Shown here piece by piece: positions 25,481 to 32,414 of a stretch of DNA of 64,000 bases; positions within the stretch are counted from its first letter, which is position 1; each line of letters begins with the position of its first letter. Made by a program: the position numbers and the translations under genes. Origin of the DNA: Palsa-459 sp035937595 (GTDB lineage: Bacteria > Actinomycetota > Acidimicrobiia > Acidimicrobiales > RAAP-2); contig DASZHS010000051.1 in assembly GCA_035937595.1 (NCBI GenBank), forward strand, positions 5,847 through 69,846, given 5' to 3'. The notes beneath the pieces are model-generated. The model searched no databases. It was not told the origin of the DNA and worked only from the letters and a program-made list of their open reading frames with translations.

Positions 25481-28414
25481 ATGGGCAACGTCGTTGGTCG
25501 CAGGTACCGCTACGGTGCCAGCTTCGTCGACCGCCTCTCGGGTGTCCGCTTCGAGGGCCACCATCCGCTGCTGCGCCCCGATCTGTGGACGCTGTACCTC
25601 AACGAGGCCGAGGGGATCTTCCGAGACCACGGCATCGAGGAGATGCCGGGTCGGCGCGAGCTCGAGGAGGGTGACGGGGTCTCCCTCTTCTTCCTCGGCT
25701 TCAACGCCGACGACAAGGTCGTCGCCGGGGTCCGCTGCCACGGCCCCCTCGACGGCAGCCACCAGACCGCCATCCTCGAGGAGCTGGCGAGCTCGCCCGA
25801 GATAGACCAGATCGCCAGCGTCATCGACAGCCGCGTGGCCCACGGCGTCATCGAGATCAAGGGCGCCTTCTCCAGGGGCCAGAGCGCGACGGGCCACCGC
25901 CTGGTCGCGACGATCTCCCGGTCCGTGACGCACGCCATGCAGTGGCTCGGTGCCGAGCACGCGGTCGCGGCCGTCTCCGACACGCTGCTGACCACGGGCG
26001 ACGAGACCGGCGCTCGACAGATCGGCACGACGTCGGTGCCCTTCCCCGACGCGCGCTACCAAACCGTCGCCGTCGAGTGGGTCCGGGCGCGCAGCCATGA
26101 GCGGTGCTCACCGCCCCACCAGCTCGACCTGCGGCTCGAGGCCGAGCAGCTCTCCCGACGCCAGCCGGTGAACGGCCGAGGGCCGGTCGACCCGATCTCT
26201 TCGTCGGGCGCGTCGTGGCAGCCCCTGGTGCTCGACGTCCAGACCCGCCAGAGCCGCGAGGTGCTCCAGGTCCTCCGCGAGGATCCCGCCCTGCAGGTCC
26301 TCGACCGCTACGCCGAGCAGCGTGCCGAGCTCGACGAGCTACGTCCGCCGCTCGCGGCCTCCCTCCGCGACGAGGGCCAGCGGTGGGTCTACTTCCCGTG
26401 GCGCCGGGCCATGGTGCGGCTCCTCGCCCCGAGGAGCTTCTCTGCGCTCCGACTCGACCGGAACCGCAACAAGCTGACGCGCGAGGAGCAGTCCCAGCAG
26501 CGCTCGCTGCGCATCGGCATCGTGGGGCTGAGCGCCGGGCACTCCATCGCCCACGTCCTCGCGATGGAGGGGCTGGCCGGCGAGCTGCGGCTCGCGGACT
26601 TCGACACCATCGAGCTGTCAAACCTCAACCGCCTGCCGGGCACCGTGCTCGACCTCGGCGTCAACAAGGCGATCGCCGCCGCCCGGCGCATCGCCGAGAT
26701 CGATCCCTACCTCCGCGTCACCATCGTGCCCGAGGGCATCCGGGAGGACACGCTCGGATCCTTCCTCGACGGGTTGGACCTCGTGATCGAGGAGTGCGAC
26801 TCGCTCGACATCAAGCTGCTCGTGCGCGAGGCCGCACGCGACCGCCGCATCCCGGTCGTCATGCAGACGAGCGATCGGGGCGTCCTCGACGTCGAGCGCT
26901 TCGACGTCGAGCCGGAGCGCCCGATCTTCCACGGGTTGCTGCCGGGCGTCCACTCCTCGGACCTCGCCGGGCTCTCGCTCGAGGCCAAGGCGCCGTACGT
27001 GCTGCGGATGATGGGTGCGGCGGACGTCTCGTCGCGGGGCGCCGCGTCGCTCCTCGAGGTCGGCCGGACGATCACGGCATGGCCGCAGCTCGCGAGCGAG
27101 GTCACGCTCGGCGGCGCCACGGCAGCGGCCGTCGTGCGCCGCTTCGGGGCGAAGGGCCACCTGCCGTCCGGGCGCGTCCGCATCGACCTCGACGACGCCA
27201 TCGACGAGCTCAGCCCTGTCCCGCCGCCGGCGGTGATGGGCACGGCGTCCAGCGACGACGAGGGGTCGCAGGCGCTCCCCGAGGAGGCCGACGAGATCGA
27301 CCGGATCGTCGACGCCGCGCGGCGCGCGCCCTCCGGCGGCAACATCCAGCCCTGGCGGTTCGAGGCGGACAACTCCGAGATCCGCTTCTACCTGGTCCCC
27401 GAGCGCACGACGGCGATGGACGTGCGGTTCCGGGCGAGCTACGTGGGCATCGGCGCGGCGCTCTTCAACGCGCGCGTCGCCGCGGCTGCGGAGCGCCGGC
27501 TCGGCCCGGTGAAGCTCTTCCCCGAGGGGTACCCGTCGCGGCACGTCGCCACCCTCCGTCTCGGCGACGCGTCGGACTTCGAGGTCGCCCCCCTCCAGGC
27601 CAGGATCAGGACGAGGGCAGCCAACCGCAAGATCGCCGAGCCCGGGACGATCGCCGCCTCCACCGTGCAGCTCCTCACGCGTGGCGTCGAGCGCGAGGGC
27701 GCCCAGCTGCGCCTCCTCACGGCACGTGACCGCATCGACCGCGTCGCCGAGCTGCTCGCCGAGTCGGATCGGATCCGCTTCCTCACCCCGACGCTGCACC
27801 GCGAGATGATGGGCGAGCTGCGCGTCCCGGGTCGCGACACCGTCGACGAGGGCATCGACGTGCGCACGCTCGAGCTCGGTCCCGGCGAGCTGGCAGCGCT
27901 TGATCTCCTGCGACGTCCCGAGGTGATGGCACACCTCGCCGAGTGGCGCGCCGGGGAGATGCTCGGCATGCGTTCGCGCGTCGGTGTGGCGATGAGCTCG
28001 GCCGTCGCTGCCCTCGTGATCCCCCGTGCCGACCCGATCTCCTACGTGCGCGGCGGCGCGGCGGTCGAGCGGTTCTGGCTGACCGCGGAGGTCCACGGCC
28101 TCGCGATCCACCCGGTGTCGCCCGTGTTCCTGTTCGCCGTTGACGCCGAGGAGCGCCTTGGCCTCGTCGGGGAGCGCAACGTTGACGCACTCACGGAACT
28201 GACCGAGCGGTTCGGTGAGCTCTTCGAGCTCGGCGACGGCGAGCACGTTGCACTCCTGCTGCGCGTCACGCACGCGACGCCACCAAGCATGCTGAGCGCG
28301 AGGCTCCCGCTGTCGCATCTATTGAGTCGGCAGCGCGAGCACACACCGGCAATGGCCGCGGTCCAACCTTGGCAAAACGGTGCGAGTGCAGGGGCCGGAG
28401 AGTTGAGGAATTAG
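25481..28414 (+). CDS. Rv1355c-family protein: GNAT/autoinducer-synthase-like + ThiF/E1-like + nitroreductase-like
   Basis: The 977-residue three-part protein. Residues about 4-203 resemble the GNAT fold of LuxI/PEP-CTERM acyltransferases (KVVAGVRCHGPL; VIEIKGAFSR). About 343-570 is an E1/ThiF Rossmann domain (RIGIVGLSAGHS, then ADFDTIELSNLNR, the nucleotide and Asn/Arg signature). About 606-970 is a nitroreductase-type FMN fold with RAPSGGNIQPW. No catalytic Cys of ubiquitin-like activation is obvious. M. tuberculosis Rv1355c ('MoeY') has the ThiF and nitroreductase parts and also lies next to GGDEF-EAL and EAL genes. Substrate unknown; a peptide or cofactor modification is a guess. ATG 25481 is chosen over a TTG at 25454 that lacks a ribosome site. 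Confidence 0.82.
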   Translation: MGNVVGRRYRYGASFVDRLSGVRFEGHHPLLRPDLWTLYLNEAEGIFRDHGIEEMPGRRELEEGDGVSLFFLGFNADDKVVAGVRCHGPLDGSHQTAILEELASSPEIDQIASVIDSRVAHGVIEIKGAFSRGQSATGHRLVATISRSVTHAMQWLGAEHAVAAVSDTLLTTGDETGARQIGTTSVPFPDARYQTVAVEWVRARSHERCSPPHQLDLRLEAEQLSRRQPVNGRGPVDPISSSGASWQPLVLDVQTRQSREVLQVLREDPALQVLDRYAEQRAELDELRPPLAASLRDEGQRWVYFPWRRAMVRLLAPRSFSALRLDRNRNKLTREEQSQQRSLRIGIVGLSAGHSIAHVLAMEGLAGELRLADFDTIELSNLNRLPGTVLDLGVNKAIAAARRIAEIDPYLRVTIVPEGIREDTLGSFLDGLDLVIEECDSLDIKLLVREAARDRRIPVVMQTSDRGVLDVERFDVEPERPIFHGLLPGVHSSDLAGLSLEAKAPYVLRMMGAADVSSRGAASLLEVGRTITAWPQLASEVTLGGATAAAVVRRFGAKGHLPSGRVRIDLDDAIDELSPVPPPAVMGTASSDDEGSQALPEEADEIDRIVDAARRAPSGGNIQPWRFEADNSEIRFYLVPERTTAMDVRFRASYVGIGAALFNARVAAAAERRLGPVKLFPEGYPSRHVATLRLGDASDFEVAPLQARIRTRAANRKIAEPGTIAASTVQLLTRGVEREGAQLRLLTARDRIDRVAELLAESDRIRFLTPTLHREMMGELRVPGRDTVDEGIDVRTLELGPGELAALDLLRRPEVMAHLAEWRAGEMLGMRSRVGVAMSSAVAALVIPRADPISYVRGGAAVERFWLTAEVHGLAIHPVSPVFLFAVDAEERLGLVGERNVDALTELTERFGELFELGDGEHVALLLRVTHATPPSMLSARLPLSHLLSRQREHTPAMAAVQPWQNGASAGAGELRN

Positions 28415-28525
28415 GGGTTCCCACTGGTTGCGTTGTGTGGGAGTATGTGAGCTCCATAGAGATCGATCAACGCAGTAACCCCCGTCGCACTGGATCCTGA
28501 CAATGTCGGTGAAGGCAGGTCGCCT

Positions 28526-28699
28526 GTGACAACTACACCTCACATGCCATCGGGACTCGCCGGCGAGCAGCTTCGTCTCGTCATCGACACGATCGTTTAG
28601 GCGGTCCCGGGCACCGAGGTCGTCGACGTCGTCGCGCGATCCGGTGTCACCATCCTCGGCTTCGACGAGGCGTCCTTCGCCGCCCCGGGCACCGAGGTC
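28526..28699 (+). pseudogene. In-frame 5' segment of the GAF-GGDEF-EAL gene, broken by TAG
   Basis: From GTG 28526, with GAAGGCAGG upstream, the frame reads through ATG 28544 into the downstream protein but meets TAG at 28598-28600. After it the same frame continues without stops and reads like the start of the GAF domain (AVPGTEVVDVVARSG). The natural start and ribosome site are therefore probably here, and a single codon (perhaps GAG to TAG) cuts the first 24 residues off. It may be a true nonsense mutation, a sequencing error, or read-through. Confidence 0.65.
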
Positions 28700-30826
28700 G
28701 TGCACGCGCGCATCCGCGACCGTGTGCTCGGCCAGCTCTCGGGCAGTGCACCGATCGGTTCGTTCTCCTGCACGGTCGCGGGTGTCGTCTGGGGCGCGCT
28801 CGTCGAGCCGATCCAGATCCAGGGCGGCGGCGTGAAGGGCGCGCTGGTCGTCGCGCGCGAAGGGCGTGCGTGGTCGAGTCGCGAGCGCGCGCTCGCGAAG
28901 ACCCTCGGCGCCCTGCTGAGCCACGTCGCCACGCTCGCGACACGTGAGAGCTCGCTCCTCCACCAGCAGCGGCTCGACGAGCTGGTGAGCCAGGTGGCCG
29001 AGCGCCTCATGTCCGGCTCGTCGCGCACGCGCCAGGACGTGCTCAGCTGGGTGACGCGCGTGCTCGCCGAGTTTCTCGGCGCCGACGTCGCGTTCCTGCG
29101 CCGCAACGACCACGGCCGGGGCCTCAGCGTGCTCGAGGCCGAGTGGCCCATCCGCGAGATCGTCGAGCCCGACCCGCTCGGCGAGGTGCCGTTCGACGCC
29201 GACCCCGTCTTCGCCGCGATGCGGGACCTCCGCGAGCCGTACCTACCGGAGCCCGACCGGACGCCCGACCAGTACCTCGAGCGTGTGGAGGCCGGCTCGG
29301 GCGTGAAGATGGTGGGCGGCGCCGCCGTGCCCCTCCTCATGGCCGACCAGACCTGGGGCATCCTCGGCTTCCTGCACTTCGGGCTCCACGCCTGGAGCCC
29401 CGCCGAGATCAACGCGCTCCAGGCGGTCGCCTCGATGCTCGTCCAGCTGCAGGCGCGCCTCGACGCCGAGGAGCAGACCGAGTACAACGCCTACCACGAC
29501 GACCTCACCGGCCTCGCCAATCGCCGAGCGCTGCTGCGCGAGCTGAAGGAGCGGCTGTCGGCGCACCGCACGACGGCGGTCCTCGTGTTCGACCTCGACC
29601 GGTTCAAGGTCATGAACGACTTCCTCGGCCACGCGAACGGCGACCGGCTCCTCACGACGATCGCGGACCGGATCCGCACGTCCATCCGCGCAAACGACTT
29701 CGCCGCCCGCCTCGGCGGCGACGAGTTCGTGATCCTGGTCGACAACGCCGCGAGCGAGATGGAGGTGCTGGCCAGCGCCTACCGGATCCTCGACGTCGTC
29801 GGCGGTCCCATCGAGATCGCCGGCCAGCTCGTGAGCCACACCGCCAGCATCGGCGTGGTCATCGCCAAGCGCGGCGCGCAGAACGGCATGGACCTGCTCG
29901 GACAGGCCGATGTCGCCCTGTACGCCGCGAAGGCCCAGGGCCGCAACCAGGCCGTGATCTTCGACCAGGTGCTGCGCGAGTCGGTCGACGAGCGGTCGCG
30001 CACCGAGCTGGGGCTGCGCGAAGCGATCGAGACCGAGGGGCTCCGGCTGCACTTCCAGCCCGAGGTCGACCTGCGCACCGGCCAGCTGCTCGCGGTCGAG
30101 GCGCTCGTGCGCTGGCAGCACCCGACCCGCGGCCTGCTGCCCGCCGCCGCGTTCATCACCGTCGCCGAGGAGACGGGCCTCGTCGTCGACATGGGCCGTT
30201 GGGTGTTCGCCGACGCGTGTCGCCAGCTCGCGGCGTGGCGTCGGCAGTTCCCGAAGCTGCGGCTCGTCGTGCGGGTGAACATGTCGCCCGCCCAGTTCGC
30301 CACCGACGAGATCGTCGACTTCGTCGAGACCTGCATGCGCGTCCACGACGTGCCCGGCGACCGCCTCTGCATCGAAATGACCGAGCACGCGGTCATGGCC
30401 GAGCCCGAGAAGACCGCGCGCATCCTCCGGGGCTTCCAGTCCCTGGGCGTCGAGATCGCGCTCGATGACTTCGGCACGGGCTACTCGTCGATGACGGAGC
30501 TCAAGCGCCTCCCCGTCAACCTGCTGAAGCTCGACACGAGCTTCGTCCAGGGCATCTCGTCGGACAAGCGCGACCGCGCCATCGTCGAGGCCATCATCCG
30601 CCTCGGCAAGGCGCTCGACCTCGAGGTGGTCGCCGAGGGGATCGAGACGTCGGCGACCATCGACAAACTGCTGGAGCTCGGCTGCCACCGCGGACAGGGC
30701 TACCTTCTCTCCATGCCCATCGCCCCCGAGGAGCTCACCTCCCTCATGGAGGCAGGCGGCATCAGCCTTCCCGCTCTCCGCGCTGCGCGGACCATGTCCC
30801 TGCAGCCGGAGGGCAGGCCCGTGTGA
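28700..30826 (+). CDS. GAF-GGDEF-EAL bifunctional c-di-GMP enzyme (Rv1354c-like)
   Basis: The 708-residue frame begins at GTG 28700. The first 75 residues are the rest of an N-terminal GAF-like domain, followed by a second GAF (about 95-250), GGDEF (about 260-425) and EAL (about 435-690). GGDEF 339-343 is intact, with inhibitory site RAND (330-333). EAL 467-469, DDFGTGYSS, Lys610 and EGIE (646-649) are intact, so both synthesis and breakdown of c-di-GMP are possible. M. tuberculosis Rv1354c has GAF-GGDEF-EAL and the same neighbour. The true N-terminus lies upstream but is interrupted by TAG at 28598; GTG 28700 has a GAGG close by and could serve as rescue start. Overlaps the next GGDEF gene by GTGA. 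Confidence 0.85.
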   Translation: MHARIRDRVLGQLSGSAPIGSFSCTVAGVVWGALVEPIQIQGGGVKGALVVAREGRAWSSRERALAKTLGALLSHVATLATRESSLLHQQRLDELVSQVAERLMSGSSRTRQDVLSWVTRVLAEFLGADVAFLRRNDHGRGLSVLEAEWPIREIVEPDPLGEVPFDADPVFAAMRDLREPYLPEPDRTPDQYLERVEAGSGVKMVGGAAVPLLMADQTWGILGFLHFGLHAWSPAEINALQAVASMLVQLQARLDAEEQTEYNAYHDDLTGLANRRALLRELKERLSAHRTTAVLVFDLDRFKVMNDFLGHANGDRLLTTIADRIRTSIRANDFAARLGGDEFVILVDNAASEMEVLASAYRILDVVGGPIEIAGQLVSHTASIGVVIAKRGAQNGMDLLGQADVALYAAKAQGRNQAVIFDQVLRESVDERSRTELGLREAIETEGLRLHFQPEVDLRTGQLLAVEALVRWQHPTRGLLPAAAFITVAEETGLVVDMGRWVFADACRQLAAWRRQFPKLRLVVRVNMSPAQFATDEIVDFVETCMRVHDVPGDRLCIEMTEHAVMAEPEKTARILRGFQSLGVEIALDDFGTGYSSMTELKRLPVNLLKLDTSFVQGISSDKRDRAIVEAIIRLGKALDLEVVAEGIETSATIDKLLELGCHRGQGYLLSMPIAPEELTSLMEAGGISLPALRAARTMSLQPEGRPV

Positions 30827-31644
30827 GGGTGGACGACCTCGACGCGCCCGAAGACGACGGCACCCTCGAGCACGTCTACGAGCCCTGGCTGTTCCTCCGG
30901 ATGCTCGACGAGCTGGCCGGGACCGACCTCGGGATCGGCTTCGTGTACTCGGTGCTCGACGTCCTGGCCGAGCGCTACGAGCTGACCGACGCCACCATCG
31001 TCCTGCACGATGAGGCGCTCGGCACCCAGGCCTTCCGGCTTGGCCGACGCCAGGTCGACCCCGAGACACTCGAGGAGGTCAGCGCGACGGCCGGGGTCTA
31101 CGCGGAGCCCGACGTGGTGCCAGAGGTCGTCCGCGACGCGGTGCGCAGCGTCTGCCAGCTCTCGCTCTCCCTGCACCTGGCGCGCTACAGCGCCGCGCAC
31201 GACTCGCTGACCAACATCTCGAACCGCCGATCCTTCGACGCCGCCCTCCAGACGGCCGCGGTGCAGAGCTCGCGGTACGGGTGGGCGTTCACCCTCGTGA
31301 TCGCCGACCTCAACGAGCTGAAGTCCATCAACGACCAGTCCGGTCACGCGGCCGGCGACGACGTGCTGCGGCTCTTCGGGTTCGCCCTTCGCCGCTCCGT
31401 CCGCGCCGGCGACACCGCCGCGCGGATCGGCGGCGACGAGTTCGCCGTCATCCTGGCCAACGCCGACGGCTCGGAGGTCGAGAGCTTCCTCGAGCGTCTC
31501 CGGGCCACGCTCGTCCCCTCGGGTATCGTGATCTCGTTCGCGGTGGGGACCGCGACGGCACCACGCGAGTCCACGGACCCAGCCGAGCTGTACCGCATTG
31601 CAGACGCGCGTCTCTACGAGAAGAAGGGCATGATCAAGCGATGA
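30823..31644 (+). CDS. Diguanylate cyclase (GGDEF)
   Basis: The 273-residue protein has an alpha-rich N-terminal part (about 1-120) without a recognised sensor and a GGDEF domain (about 125-270) with HDSLTNISNRR, intact GGDEF (203-207) and product-inhibition site RAGD (194-197). It should make c-di-GMP from two GTP. GTG 30823 overlaps the upstream stop by 4 bp and its own stop overlaps the next start by 4 bp, so three proteins are translationally coupled. The N-terminal part may dock onto the preceding GGDEF-EAL protein (inference). Confidence 0.9.
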   Translation: MRVDDLDAPEDDGTLEHVYEPWLFLRMLDELAGTDLGIGFVYSVLDVLAERYELTDATIVLHDEALGTQAFRLGRRQVDPETLEEVSATAGVYAEPDVVPEVVRDAVRSVCQLSLSLHLARYSAAHDSLTNISNRRSFDAALQTAAVQSSRYGWAFTLVIADLNELKSINDQSGHAAGDDVLRLFGFALRRSVRAGDTAARIGGDEFAVILANADGSEVESFLERLRATLVPSGIVISFAVGTATAPRESTDPAELYRIADARLYEKKGMIKR

Positions 31645-32240
31645 TGACCCCGAGCGAAGAGGACTTCGAGCTCGAGCTGCGGTCGCTCCCCGGCGTGCTC
31701 AGCGTCGGCGTCGACCACCTCGACAACGGCGAGGTCGACGCCGTCACGCTCTTCGTCCGCGGCCAGGACCCTGAGTCCGTGCGCCACGTCGCCCTCCAGG
31801 TCGCGAGCCTCTACTACCCCACGGCGGCGGTCACCGTCGAGGACGCCACCCGGGCCCCGTCGTCGCGACGCGCCGCCGAAGGACGCGTCGCGCTCGTACG
31901 GACCGACTTCAACGTCCACGAGGGCGTGAGCGAGGTCGAGCTCAGCTTCGCGGGGCGCGTCGGCATCGGGCGCTCCGGGAGCGGCGCCCTCATCGGCGGC
32001 GCCGAAGCGACCCTCTCCGCCCTGCGCGAGGTCGGCTACGAAGTCCCGTTCTTCCTCGTGGCCGTGAACAGCATCGCGACGGTGCGGGGCTGGCCGGTGA
32101 TCGTGACGCTGCGCTCGCTCTCCGACGAGGTTGACCGGATCGGCATCGCGCAGTCCAACGGCGACCTCGAGTCCGCCGCGCGGGCGACGCTCGATGCGCT
32201 CAACCGCTACCTGTCGGCGCTCGAGCTCAACGGGGTCTGA
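31641..32240 (+). CDS. Unknown protein coupled to the diguanylate cyclase
   Basis: The 199-residue soluble alpha/beta protein is acidic at its start (TPSEEDFELELRSLPGV). Residues about 90-199 form a compact domain with a GRVGIGRSGSGALIGGAEAT glycine loop and a C-terminal amphipathic helix (LDALNRYLSALE). I do not recognise the family. No membrane segment, signal peptide or metal motif is visible. Its start (ATGATG at 31641) overlaps the cyclase stop, so equimolar synthesis and a physical or regulatory partnership with the c-di-GMP enzymes are likely. Confidence 0.8.
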   Translation: MMTPSEEDFELELRSLPGVLSVGVDHLDNGEVDAVTLFVRGQDPESVRHVALQVASLYYPTAAVTVEDATRAPSSRRAAEGRVALVRTDFNVHEGVSEVELSFAGRVGIGRSGSGALIGGAEATLSALREVGYEVPFFLVAVNSIATVRGWPVIVTLRSLSDEVDRIGIAQSNGDLESAARATLDALNRYLSALELNGV

Positions 32241-32414
32241 CCGCTCGCACCGACGGTCGAGCCAAGCGACGCCACCCGTTCGTGGGGCGCTGCAGGGACA
32301 CGCTCGGTGACAGCACGCGGGACTCGATTCGGCAGCCGTCGCTCGCGCAGATCAAGCGCGGTTCGCCGATGGACTCAGTGACGGGGGATCGTTGCAGCAC
32401 CGCGCGGACCATCC

